A stretch of 64,000 nt of DNA from Clarkia xantiana subsp. parviflora (taxonomy: Eukaryota; Streptophyta; Magnoliopsida; Myrtales; Onagraceae). A program made the position numbers and the translations under genes. The stretch is from contig JAPTYO010000010.1 of assembly GCA_036873135.1 (NCBI GenBank), forward strand, positions 4,068,634-4,132,633, in the 5' to 3' direction. Under the pieces are notes generated by a model, which did no database searches, was not told where the DNA came from, and worked only from the letters and a program-made list of their open reading frames with translations. Each line of letters opens with the position of its first letter. Within the stretch, counting starts at the first letter, position 1. Positions 52,548 through 62,309 of the stretch are shown in pieces.

Positions 52548-52739
52548 CTTACCCGGAATTCCGGGTAAGCTTAGGCTTACCCGGAATTCCGGGTAAGCTT
52601 AGCTTACCCGGAATTCCGGGTAAGCTGGGGCTTACCCGGAATTTCCGGGTAAGCTTAACTTACCCGGAATTTTCCGGGTAAGCCTAGCTTACCCGGAAAT
52701 TCCGGGTAAGCTAGACTTATCCGGAAATTTCCGGGTAAG
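52548..52739. repeat. Tandem 22-bp palindromes in the 3' LTR (7 units)
   Basis: Seven units of CTTACCCGGAATTCCGGGTAAG or near variants (each its own reverse complement), spaced about 27-28 bp start to start. The block is preceded by another palindrome, GGGGGG-TGTGCGCGACA-CCCCCC. It lies in U3 upstream of the sense TATA box. Confidence 0.95.
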
Positions 52740-53081
52740 CCCCCCGGGGATGCCGGGCAAGCTCGAACTTGCCCGGTTTTCCCCGGTTAGCTTGAATTTG
52801 GGCTTTTGCGGTGAGTCCCGTACGTGCATGAGGTCCGAATAATTAAAACCGAGCCCGGATCACGCGTATGTCCATCACTTGCCCCCGAGTTAAACAATGG
52901 CTTGACCTTTGTTTAACTCTATTATAAGATAGGGCGTATGCGTGATTCGGGCCGTCCGCTCACCTTGAGTTTTAATCTACCACGGGTGGACGCGCGTGGC
53001 TCCGACGAATTCCTTGCCTTAGTTTTTGAGATGGTCATGCTTGGTAACATGTTGTGTAGTCCCTTCTCCTCCTTGATAGTT

Positions 53082-53087
53082 TATAAA
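53082..53087 (+). promoter_or_regulatory. Antisense-direction TATA box in the LTR
   Basis: TATAAA on the plus strand within a small palindrome (GATAGTTTATAAAACTATC). Downstream come a leader, a splice donor at 53357 and the extra gene. The partner copy is at 62872-62877. Predicted to drive the opposite-strand gene. Confidence 0.45.
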
Positions 53088-53356
53088 ACTATCAACTTTT
53101 GAATTGGTTGTGGTGAGAGTTTTGGAGGAGCTAAGGTAGGGATTTTGGGAATTCACTTTTAAGTGCAAGAGGGACCACATTCCGGCCAGCCACCACCAAG
53201 GGAATCACCGGCGACGCCAGGGCGGAGCAGCGGCGGCGAGGCGGCGGCGACAGCGGCGGGGACGGCTTGGAGCGGCGGCGGCGGCTGCAGTTTTGGCGGT
53301 CCGATTTTGAGCCCGATTCGAACCGATTTCGAGTCCTTTTTGTTGAGCATCGATTG

Positions 53357-54214
53357 GTAACGTCCTCCACTCACTTTTCTTGAGGTTAAATAGACCTATA
53401 GGGCTGCACATTTGAATTTCAATAAGGTGCCTTGTAGGTGTTTGATAAAATGCATGAGTGAAGTTTTTGCTTGATTTTCAAAATTTGCTTTTGGCTAAGC
53501 TCTAGGTGTAAATAGATAGAGTTAGGGATAGCGAACTCCCTTTGTGAAGTGGTCCCTAGGTTCCGATCAACCGAGGGGAAATCGCGGGGGTTCGAGATCG
53601 GAGTTTTTCGAGCGGAAAGCTTGACCCCTTGTTTTTTTTTTGATATGGATAACTTGAAATGATGTTTCCTATTGTGATAAAGCCCCCTTGATTGTTTGTG
53701 AGTGGGTTGCCATGCCCCCGAAGCTTAGATGAATGCTTGGTAGTTTGCCTTCGTTAGTGGCTTGGTTGACCCGAGTGTTTTTCGGGTTGTTCGGAGAGGG
53801 GTAAGTCCCTTCGTGGTGTGTAACGGGCTCGCTTGAGTGCATTTTAACTGGTTGTATGTGCCCCCGGAGCCTTGAGCCATTCTAAGGATGAAATTTGATC
53901 AAAAGGTGGTCGGATGGCATTTTGGTAATTATAACCAACTTTGTATGCCTTTGATTTCGTTATCTCTTGAATTTGTTGCTATGTAGAGGGCTTGAATACC
54001 TGTGACACATTGCACAAACATATGAAAATTCGGTTAGTAGGTGGCCTAGGCCTTTGATGAGCGTAAGGATTTTTGATTCCCGAGCGGGAGGGTCCCTAGC
54101 TGTTTGCATGCGGACAGTCGGTCCGTTGGGTTTTATGTCCTTATAAAGGATTTTGATGAGTGTGGTTGACGTGTTGCTTTAGTTATTGATTGAGTTGGTG
54201 TATGGTTTTTGCAG
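53357..54214 (+). other. Predicted intron in the leader of the antisense gene
   Basis: Donor ATTG|GTAACG at 53357 and acceptor TTTTTGCAG ending 54214 enclose 858 bp. The spliced leader then reaches the first ATG at 54294 after only 80 bp. Nearly all of the intron lies inside the LTR. Needs RNA evidence. Confidence 0.4.
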
Positions 54215-54293
54215 GGCTTGGTCGACAAGCTTGCAGGCGCCCGATTCTGATACTTAGGATATTCTCAGAAACTGTCATTCTCGAACCGCTGAC

Positions 54294-56752
54294 ATGAGTG
54301 AGTCTCCCGATTCCTTCCTTTGCACATATTACTTTTCTTGTGATGGTTTGGCGATAAGCGAGGACACCCCCCTTTTACTTCGACTCGATTTTCCCGGGAC
54401 AGGTGTTAGCCATGAAGCCATCGCGATGACTCAGACCTATCCTCCCAACCGCATTACGACGGAGGAGTTTGTGGAGAGCGTAGATAAGTCAGGGGTTTGT
54501 CCTATTTCTGAAGCATACTTCCCGTTTGACGTATGCAAAGAGGTCGAGGTTGGCTCAGTTACCGTCCCTCCTGCGGACTTAGATGTAGTGTACACTGGAC
54601 AGATAGAGGAGGGTTTGCGTTTTCCTTACTGCAAGGATCTTGTCTGCTTGTGTCGTTATTTCCGTATCTCGCCCCTTAACCTCTCCCCTGCTGCTTTTCA
54701 CGCGTGGACCTGTTTTCGCATTCAGTGTCAGAAGCACTCGTGGGCTTATTCCTTGATTCTCTTCCGGACCTTTTACCGTCTGGAGCGACGAGACAAATCT
54801 GGGTTGTCCACCTTCTGCAGTCGGTGGCCTTGCCTTTCCTCGTTCGATCTTGGGGGCGCCAAGTGGAAACCGAGCGGGCGGTTTGCCACCCCTTATCCTC
54901 GCTCGCAGGAATGGCAAAATCACTATTTCTTTGTGAGCGACATCGGGACCAAGTGGGAGACGTGTCATGTTCTGGAGCGTGACCCTGTTCCTTCCTTGTC
55001 CGAGTATACCCCTCAGGATGAGAAGGCCTTTCGCGAGATCTTTCGCGACAATCAGGCGGGGGTTATAGTCCCTTTGACTCAGGGTTCTGAAGAGGAGTTG
55101 CTTGCCGCAGGCATCATCGTATCTTCTTCCCCGGGTGTCTTGGTATGCTTTCGAATTTTTATAACCTTGTTTTATGTTATCCTGTAGGTTGGTTTCTTAA
55201 CAAGCAGCCGGCCTTGCAGACTGATGCTGCGCGAGGGCTCCCTGTTGCTGCTCCGGCCTCTGCTGACAGGTCTCGTCATGGGAGAGGAAAGGGACCTATG
55301 GGTAAAATACTTCTTCCTTCTTATCATTCTTGGCTGTATTCTGCTGCGCGAGGGCTCCCTGTAGTTCCAATATTTTCTTTTCCCTGTTTGTAGGTCGCAT
55401 GCCTGCTGAGAGGGAACGGGCGGAGCCCGTTACTGACTCTTCCCGGCGTCCTTCCACTAAAAGGACCGATGCTGCGGCGCGTGCCTCGGGCGATCCCTAG
55501 CGTTCGAGAGTTGAGGGGACGTCTGTTTTGCCTTCTCGTGATAAGAGGAAGCAAGTTGCTGAGCGCGTCCCTTCTGCCCCCGAGCCGAGGCATGGGACGG
55601 CGGACGAGGTCCTCCCAGGTTCACGTATGTCTTCGCGTGACAAGAGGAAACATGTTGGTGAGCGCGTCCCTCCTGTCGCTGAGCCGATGCATGCGATGGA
55701 AGGGGAGATTCTCCCTGTATCAGGTTTGTGAAATCTCTTTTTATGTACTTAGCGTGCTTTGCTTGTATGATTGCTTATGTTTGTGCTTTGCAGATATCCC
55801 TCCACTTCCTTCGCTTCGTCGAAGTGATCTTGTTCGTCGTTTTGAACGTGACGTTACAGATGGTGTGTGGGTGCCTTATTCGGGTACGCGCCTTCGCTTT
55901 CCTAAGGATGCGTCCTTGAGCATTCCTGAAGTTGGCGTTCGGGTGGTGCAGAGGTCTGTTCCTCCTGCTGATCGGAAGGAGTGCCCCCCGAATTCTGCTA
56001 GTGCGCGCGCCTTTGTGGAGGAGAACATCGGTGTCTTCGCTCCGGTGAATGTTTATTCCTCTTGAAGTTGATTCATTCATTGTTGCGCTTTTTTTTTTGA
56101 TGATTGGGCTATTTTTGGTGTAGGTTAATGCTGATATTGCCAACTTATCATCTTTTGTCATCGAGTTATCCGATGAGAAGGATCAGCTTTTGGAGAGTCA
56201 TGAGGAGCTGGTTAAAGAGCAAGTCTCTTTGACTGAGGATGCGAAAGGCCATGCTGGTGAGCTTCTCATACTATCTGAAGCGCTTGCCTCGAGTCAGTCT
56301 CGTGTTGCCGAGATCCAAGATCAGCTGTCTGCTGTGAGAGGTCGGATGACCCTTCGCGAGGGTGTGCGAGCTGCCGAGTTGCAAAAGGCGAGGGAGGATG
56401 GCATAGCGGAAGGCAAGGCCGGCGCTTTTAAGCGGTACCCTCAGAGTGAGCCTTTCCTTTCTGCCGTTCAGGCGAGTTACGGATCTTTGAAGAAGGAGTT
56501 TCTTGATGACTTCGTTCCCCTGATGCATCGTCTTGCCCCCCATTTTCCATTTGAGAAGTTGGATACTCCTGGTGTGATTGGTTTGAGCGATTTGGGGGGG
56601 CTTCCACTCTTCAAGTGGAGGATACCATTAGTGCGGATGGTGAGCCGATGTTTAGCTTTGAGCGGGATGCTGATATCTTTGGTGATACTCCTGCCTGTGA
56701 TCCCTTTGCTACTGATGACTGCGAGGTTGACGTGCGCCATCTCCTCGACTAG
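54294..56752 (+). pseudogene. Extra antisense gene of the gypsy element (Transposase_28-like), broken
   Basis: Five exons can be read on the strand opposite pol: 54294-55142, 55208-55301, 55394-55723, 55794-56044, 56124-56752, with short GT-AG introns of 65-92 bp. The first exon (283 codons) has a block GLRFPYCKDLVCLCRYFRIS followed by PLNLSPAAFHAW, resembling the plant 'putative gypsy type transposon' family (Pfam Transposase_28), a protein of unknown role in Tat-type elements. The middle has two tandem SRDKRK...ERVP units; the last exon is a coiled coil (about 56190-56440) with an acidic tail. Two breaks: an in-frame TAG at 55498-55500, and a frame slip at a run of seven G (56594-56600), past which the likely natural end lies in another frame. 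Exon 1 alone is intact. Confidence 0.65.
54367..54376 (-). other. Polypurine tract of the gypsy element
   Basis: AAAAGGGGGG on the minus strand directly before TGTCC. This is the usual plus-strand primer site next to the 3' LTR, and lies inside the first exon of the antisense gene. Confidence 0.55.
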
Positions 56753-57480
56753 GTCGATATGGACTTTTTGTATGTTTGTTTCTTTGCATGCGTAGTATTT
56801 TGGCGAAGGACTTGTTTAGAGCCTGCCTGTCGTTTTGATGTTTGATTTTGCTATCGTAGACCTGTTTGGTTTTATATATATATATGCTTGACATGAATGC
56901 GTTAGATAGATGTGATATCTGAATATCTCCTTGTTATTTTAGTTATAATATAGGATAGTAAAGTGCGGATAGATTAATACATCCGACCTTTGCGTTTGTT
57001 TGTGAGGGAGGATTTCCAATGATCCGTTTATCCCCCGATTTTTTGCAAGGATGTGAATAGATTAGTACGTTCACATCCTTGTAATATAGCGAAGTGTGGA
57101 TAGATTAGTACGTCCGACACTTGCATTTGCTTGCGAGGGAGGATTCCCAATGATCCGTTTATCCCCCGATTTTTTGCAAGGATGTGAATAGATTAGTACG
57201 TTCACATCCTTGTAATATAGCGAAGTGTGGATAGATTAGTACGTCCGACACTTGCATTTGCTTGCGAGGGAGGATTCCCAATGATCCGTTTATCCCCCGA
57301 TTTTTTGCAAGGATGTGAATAGATTAGTACGTTCACATCCTTGTAATATAGCGAAGTGTGGATAGATTAGTACGTCCGACACTTGCATTTGTTTGCGAGG
57401 GAGGATTCCCAATGATCCGTTTATTCCCCGACTTTTGCAAGGATGTGAATAGATTGGTACGTTCACATCCTTGATGAGGA
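56753..57480. repeat. 131-bp tandem repeats between pol and the antisense gene
   Basis: From about 56945 to 57480 a unit of 131 bp repeats about four times (phase marks at 57049, 57180, 57311 and 57441), nearly unchanged apart from the outer units. Each unit holds an inverted pair, CAAGGATGTGAA ... TTCACATCCTTG, that can form a hairpin, and a 'gtggatagattagtacgtcc' echo. Position 3' of pol matches the variable tandem-repeat region known in Tat-lineage elements. Confidence 0.9.
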
Positions 57481-57739
57481 TACTTCAACTCCTTGAATGC
57501 GTCGAGCGTCCTTTGTTTTGGTGTGAAGTGATGAGCCTTGTATTAGTTGGCATGTCGTCACTGTTGTTGTTTTGATGCCTTGGTTGTAAGCTTAGGCGTT
57601 GTGTGTGAGTTAATAGTGTGCCTACAAGAGATATGAGATTTGTTAGACATAACTTCGTTTGATGCGTAAGTATGGAGTTACATATCTCCTTCTTTTGAAG
57701 TACTGAATACTAAAGAGCTTGATGCGACAGCTTTTAGTT
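57481..57739. other. Spacer between tandem repeats and pol stop
   Basis: No ORF or repeat recognised. Belongs to the 3' untranslated part of the gypsy element. Confidence 0.5.
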
Positions 57740-60700
57740 TTATGGGTGGAACTTCTTCAGGTGCCCCCCACTGAAAGTGTTGGGCAATTCGTTCCCGTCC
57801 ACATCTTGGATGCGGTAAGCGTTAATGTACGGAACCGCAACTATTTTGTAAGGGCCTTCCCATTTGGGGGACATCTTGTTGATCTGGTCCAAATGTGAGA
57901 ATTCGTTTCTTCTCCAGACCATTTCTCCCACATGGAATTGTCGCGCCTTGACCTTTCTGTTGTAGTATCTGGATGTGGCTAAGCGCATCTTTGCTTGAAC
58001 TTGTTCTGATTTCCATCTCTGTTCGTCTGCTAATTGAAGGTCAAGGCGTCTTTGTTCCTCATTGGCTTGGGGGTTAAAATGCGTCGTTCTGTATGAAGAG
58101 ACGGCGATTTCGACAGGTGCTACTGCCTCGGTTCCGTAGACCAGGCTAAAGGGTGTTTCACCTGTTGACTCTTTGGGAGTTGTGCGCACAGCCCATAAAA
58201 CACTGCTTAACTGGTCAACCCAACCTCCTTTTAGAGCATGAACTCTCTTTTTTAGTCCATCCAGGACTATCTTGTTTGCTGATTCAACCTGGCCGTTTGT
58301 CTGTGCGTGGTGCACTGATGCAAAACGGTGGTCTATCTTGAGACGTTTGCAGAAATTTTGCATATTTCCACTTCTGAATTGGGCACCATTGTCGCTAATG
58401 AGTATCTTCGGGACACCATAGCGAGCCACTATGTAGTTTCGGATAAAGTCCATGATTTGTGTGTCTGTAATGCGTGCTAGTGGCTTAGCCTCAATCCATT
58501 TTGAGAAGTAGTCGATTGCGACGACTATGAATTTTGCTTGGCCCTTTGACTTTGGGAGTGGGCCGATCAAATCGATGCCCCATTGTGCGAATGGCCATGC
58601 GCTTGCAATTGGGCTTAATTCTGCTGCTGGAGCTATGATGTTCCTTGAATATAGCTGGCATGCTTCGCATTCTGCCACCATGCTTGTTGCTTGAGCTCTC
58701 ATTGTTGGCCAATAGTAGCCTAAGTTCAATGCTTTGCGGATCAACGCGCGAGCTCCTTCGTGTGAGGCAGCCATTCCTCCATGGAGTTCTTCTAGTACCG
58801 TTGTTCCTTCTGTGCTTGTGATGCACTTTAGGTAGGGTGTAGAATAACCCTTTCTGTAGAGCTGCCCTTCGATCAAGGCGTAGTTTATGGCTACCCTTTC
58901 GATCTTGTTTGCTTGAGTCTTGTCTCGTGGTAGGATCCCTCCAGCGAGGTATGCTTGGATTGGTGTCTTCCAAGTTTCTTCTTCGTCAATGGCCATTACC
59001 TCCAATTGGTCTATGACGGATATTATCCTGTTTTCCACAAAGTGTGTCTTTTTGTCTTGTTCATTGCTTTGGGCATACTTGCTTAGGGCATCGGCCTCCT
59101 GGTTTTCTTCTCGTGGGACGGAAGTTATGTCGAAAGTTTTAAAACTTTCTACCAACTCTTTTGCTTGTGCCAAGTATCTCTGCATGTTTTCGGACTTTGC
59201 AGTGTATTCCCCTTTGACCTGGTTGACGACCAGTTGTGAATCACACTTTACTCGCAAGTGTTCCACTCCAACACCTTTGGCTATCCTGAGGCCTGTTATG
59301 AGGGCTTCATATTCTGCCTCATTGTTTGTCGCTCTGAATGTTAAGTTCAAAGCGTACTTCAAGGGGTCCGAGCCGTTGGGTGGGATTAGTAGTAATCCTG
59401 CCCCCGCGCCTCCGGTGTTGGATGATCCGTCCGTGTACATTTCCCAAACTTCTGCGAGTGGGACATCTGTCTGGACTTCATCTTGTGGCTCGGGCTCTAT
59501 CCCTGTGAATTCTGCTATGAAGTCTGCCAAGGCCTGCCCTTTGATGGCTGTTCGCGGAGCGAAATGAATGCGGAATTCACTTAGCTCTACAGACCACTTT
59601 GTCAATCTTCCTGACATGTTTGGTTTTGCAAGGATGTGCTTCAGAGGCTGGTCTGTCAGGACCGTTATTTCATGCGCGTGGAAGTAAGGCCTTAGCTTGC
59701 GCGCGGCTATCACGAGTGCGTACAAGTGTTTCTCGATTGGTACGTAATTGACTTCATACTTGGCCAGTGTTTTGCTTACGTAATAAACTGGGAGTTGGGC
59801 TCCTCCTTTTTCCTTTATTAGCACAGAGCTGACCGCCGTGTTACTAGTTGATATGTAGAGAAAGAGAGGTTCCCCTTGAAGTGGCTTTGCTAGTCTTGGG
59901 AGCGTCTTCAAGTGTTGTTTGAGTTGTTGGAATGCTTCTTCACAAGCATTTGTCCATTCAAACTTCTTGTTTGCGCGTAACACTTCGAAGAAAGGGAGGG
60001 CTCTGTCTCCAATTTTGGCTAGGAATCTGTTCAGGGCTGCGAGGCGCCCGTTGAGTTGTTGTACTTCTTTGTGCTTTGTTGGAGAGGCCATTTCTTCAAT
60101 TGCCTTCACTTTCTCAGGGTTTGCTTCAATGCCCCTTTCGCTCACCATAAATCCAAGAATTTTGCCTGACCGCACCCCGAAAGCGCATTTTGCGGGGTTT
60201 AGTCTTATTTGATACTTTCGCATTCTCTCGAAGATTATGCGTAAGTCCTCTGCGTGATTCTTTCTTTTCTTGGATTTTACGACCATGTCATCCACGTACG
60301 CCTCCATTTTGTCGCCAATCAAATCTCCGAAAATGAGATTGACCATCCTTTGGTATGTTGCCCCCGCATTGATTAGCCCGAAAGGCATAACTTTGTAGTT
60401 ATAGATTTCGCTGTCAGCGTAGAATGCCGTATGTGGGGCGTCTTGCCAAAACATCGGGATTTGGTTGTATCCTGTGTATGCATCCATAACTGTCATCAGT
60501 TCATGGCCCGCAGTTGCATCTACCAATTGATCAATTCGTGGAAGCGGGTATGAATCTTTTGGGCATGCATTGTTGAGGTCTCTGTAGTCGATGCACATTC
60601 TTGACTTGCCATTTGGCTTAGGCACAACTACAGGGTTGGCTACCCAAGTTTGATACTTGGATTCTTCAATGAAGCCTGCATCGAGCAGTCTGCTAACTTC

Positions 60701-61642
60701 CTCGCGAATGGCCAACTTCTTGTCCCCACCTATCGACCTTAACTTTTGTTTCACCACTCGAGCATCTTTGTTGATGTTGAGTTTATGGCAAATGACATCT
60801 GGGCTTATTCCTGGCATGTCCTTTGGGGACCATGCGAATAAGTCCTTGTATTCTGCTAGGAGCGCTGTGACTTCAATCACTTCGTCTTCTGATAATGATG
60901 CTCCTACGCGCACCATTCTTTCTGGTTCATCGATTTTGAATTCGCGGAGTTCGTCCATCGCAGTAGGCCTCCCGTAGTCATCTCTTGGGTCTTCGTCGAT
61001 GGTGGGTATTACTGGCATGTTTCCCACTTGGTTTTGTTGTAGCGCGACATTGTGGCATTCTCTTGCTACTTGTTGGTTTCCTCTAACTTCTCCCACACCT
61101 GCAATGGTTGGGAACTTGATCTTCAGGTGGGCCGTTGAAGGTACCATTCTCCATTCGTTCATGGTTGCATATCCGAGAATACCATTGTAGGCGTTTAATT
61201 TTTCGACAACTATGAAAAGTATGTCGATGTTCAGACGTCTTTCTCCTTCGCCCAAGGTTACTGGAAGGGTAATGGTACCCAGCGGGTAGCTGGCATCTCC
61301 CATGAATCCCACTAGAGGTGAGTTCATTGTTTGTATGGCCTTCTTTCTTCCGAGTGCTAAGACAATGTCTTTTGTTAGCACGTTTGGGGCGGATCCTCCA
61401 TCTACGAGAATTCGCTTTACTTCCACGTCATCGATAGTCATTTGGGTGACTAAGGCGTCATTGTGGGGGAACGTTATGTGTTCTTTGTCTTTGGCTGAGA
61501 AACCAATGACGTCTTCCATGATTGTGTCCTCCCTGTCTGGCTCCTGTGGTTTTTCACTCTCTCCGGCGGCGTACCTCTCCCTTGCGTAAGAGGTTTCGCC
61601 CCCTGCACTGAAGCCTCCGTGTATGGTGTATGTGTTATCCAT
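57740..61642 (-). CDS. pol: Gypsy Tat pol polyprotein: PR-RT-RNH-aRNH-INT, no gag
   Basis: One uninterrupted frame of 1300 codons. Protease: LVDGGSAPNVL with Asp81 (DGG in place of DSG/DTG). Reverse transcriptase about residues 290-500: IDYRDLN, VMPFGL, YVDD at 449-452. Native Ty3 RNase H about 590-700, with the usual leading Asp motif replaced (LYISTSNTA), so likely inactive. Second, archaeal-type RNase H about 733-857 with Asp738, Glu777, Asp801 and Asp851. Integrase: HHCC finger (His954, His961, Cys992, Cys995) and catalytic Asp1024, Asp1084, Glu1120 with 35 residues between the last two. The first ~55 residues look like the gag-protease linker. A normal element would have gag before this; here the ATG lies 44 bp from the primer site. 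Copies itself only if gag is supplied in trans. Confidence 0.93.
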   Translation of the reverse strand: MDNTYTIHGGFSAGGETSYARERYAAGESEKPQEPDREDTIMEDVIGFSAKDKEHITFPHNDALVTQMTIDDVEVKRILVDGGSAPNVLTKDIVLALGRKKAIQTMNSPLVGFMGDASYPLGTITLPVTLGEGERRLNIDILFIVVEKLNAYNGILGYATMNEWRMVPSTAHLKIKFPTIAGVGEVRGNQQVARECHNVALQQNQVGNMPVIPTIDEDPRDDYGRPTAMDELREFKIDEPERMVRVGASLSEDEVIEVTALLAEYKDLFAWSPKDMPGISPDVICHKLNINKDARVVKQKLRSIGGDKKLAIREEVSRLLDAGFIEESKYQTWVANPVVVPKPNGKSRMCIDYRDLNNACPKDSYPLPRIDQLVDATAGHELMTVMDAYTGYNQIPMFWQDAPHTAFYADSEIYNYKVMPFGLINAGATYQRMVNLIFGDLIGDKMEAYVDDMVVKSKKRKNHAEDLRIIFERMRKYQIRLNPAKCAFGVRSGKILGFMVSERGIEANPEKVKAIEEMASPTKHKEVQQLNGRLAALNRFLAKIGDRALPFFEVLRANKKFEWTNACEEAFQQLKQHLKTLPRLAKPLQGEPLFLYISTSNTAVSSVLIKEKGGAQLPVYYVSKTLAKYEVNYVPIEKHLYALVIAARKLRPYFHAHEITVLTDQPLKHILAKPNMSGRLTKWSVELSEFRIHFAPRTAIKGQALADFIAEFTGIEPEPQDEVQTDVPLAEVWEMYTDGSSNTGGAGAGLLLIPPNGSDPLKYALNLTFRATNNEAEYEALITGLRIAKGVGVEHLRVKCDSQLVVNQVKGEYTAKSENMQRYLAQAKELVESFKTFDITSVPREENQEADALSKYAQSNEQDKKTHFVENRIISVIDQLEVMAIDEEETWKTPIQAYLAGGILPRDKTQANKIERVAINYALIEGQLYRKGYSTPYLKCITSTEGTTVLEELHGGMAASHEGARALIRKALNLGYYWPTMRAQATSMVAECEACQLYSRNIIAPAAELSPIASAWPFAQWGIDLIGPLPKSKGQAKFIVVAIDYFSKWIEAKPLARITDTQIMDFIRNYIVARYGVPKILISDNGAQFRSGNMQNFCKRLKIDHRFASVHHAQTNGQVESANKIVLDGLKKRVHALKGGWVDQLSSVLWAVRTTPKESTGETPFSLVYGTEAVAPVEIAVSSYRTTHFNPQANEEQRRLDLQLADEQRWKSEQVQAKMRLATSRYYNRKVKARQFHVGEMVWRRNEFSHLDQINKMSPKWEGPYKIVAVPYINAYRIQDVDGNELPNTFSGGHLKKFHP

Positions 61643-61685
61643 CTTGCTTGTTTGTTTGAGTAACGCAGGCTTTTTGTTCGAAGCC

Positions 61686-61699
61686 CGCAGACGGCGCCA
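61686..61699 (-). other. Primer binding site
   Basis: TGGCGCCGTCTGCG on the minus strand, two bases after the LTR end. The first nine bases equal the complement of the plant tRNA-Asp 3' end used by many Athila/Tat elements; the following bases differ, so the exact primer tRNA is uncertain. Confidence 0.7.
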
Positions 61700-62063
61700 A
61701 GTGTTTCGACCAAGTTATTGCGGGCTGTCCGCCGGATAACTTGTCGAGGTCTTCTAGTTAGGTATGAGCTAAATCCGCCTTCTAGTGTCGTGCGCGGGCT
61801 TTAGCTTTTGCTTCCAAAGGAGGGCAAGTCTCTCTGGGTCTCTAGCAGGACGTCCGTCAGCACCTGCAAAGGAGCGTTACCTAGCAGTCCCCGTGAAAGG
61901 GGGGGGGGTGCTTGGCGTGCTCACTCCGACGCTCAACATCAGTAGTTTTCTAGAGAGAGAAAGAGAGGGTTTTTAGAGAGAAGTCAGAGCTTTTTCCCGA
62001 GCTTGCCCAAAGTGATTTTTGAATGAATTGAATTGACTTGAAAATGTTCACCCCCAAGGTGGC

Positions 62064-62071
62064 TATTTATA
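62064..62071 (-). promoter_or_regulatory. Sense promoter TATA box in the 5' LTR
   Basis: TATAAATA on the minus strand, 362 bp before the LTR end. Gives a U3 of about 2 kb and a short R-U5. Predicted promoter of the pol-bearing RNA. Confidence 0.6.
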
Positions 62072-62309
62072 GGCAACCTTGGACCGTAAACCGGTTTTGA
62101 CCCGGTTCAATGGGGAAATGTGAACCGGGATGCAGGGGTAAGCTTTGGGAAAAGGGGCTCTGACGTACGTCTCAGGCGGCTGTCATGAACAGGACGCGCG
62201 CGCCTCTGAAACAAAGGTCTCGGACACATAGGAGTTAGTGTAAAAATCGGGTCTCCGTATACGTCCGAGGTAAAATGGGGGGTGTGCGCGACACCCCCCG
62301 GGTGTGGAA

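Larger units (their letters stand above)
51941..54366 (-). repeat. 3' LTR of the gypsy element
   Basis: Matches the right-hand LTR from its first base (TGTTTCGACC on the plus strand, i.e. ...CGAAACA end). Identity is directly visible up to 54210, which pairs with the window end at 64000. I place the other end at 54366, because the minus strand there reads AAAAGGGGGG then TGTCCTCG, a good polypurine tract and TG start. This makes ~2.43 kb. The exact end is a prediction. Confidence 0.8.

Noticed and set aside
53131..53411. Ala/Arg-rich small frames on both strands in the LTR (also at 62921-63201)
   Set aside because: They come from a GCG-rich stretch within the LTR leader, are duplicated only because the LTR is, lack homology, and the plus-strand one has no ATG.
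54579..54968. A 129-codon minus-strand frame between pol and the 3' LTR, in the sense direction of the element
   Set aside because: Considered as a possible env-like or gag-like ORF, but it has no such motif and lies opposite the well-structured first exon of the antisense gene.
54294..56752. Idea that the antisense gene is the missing gag
   Set aside because: No retrotransposon-gag fold motif, no CCHC knuckle, and wrong strand for the genomic RNA to encode it.
57049..57480. Regularly spaced repeats that could look like a CRISPR array
   Set aside because: The whole 131-bp unit is repeated, including the would-be spacers, and the host is a plant; it is an ordinary tandem repeat.
58920..59567. 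A 215-codon plus-strand frame over the pol gene
   Set aside because: It lies opposite the conserved RNase H part of pol and has no known motif; a shadow of the real frame.
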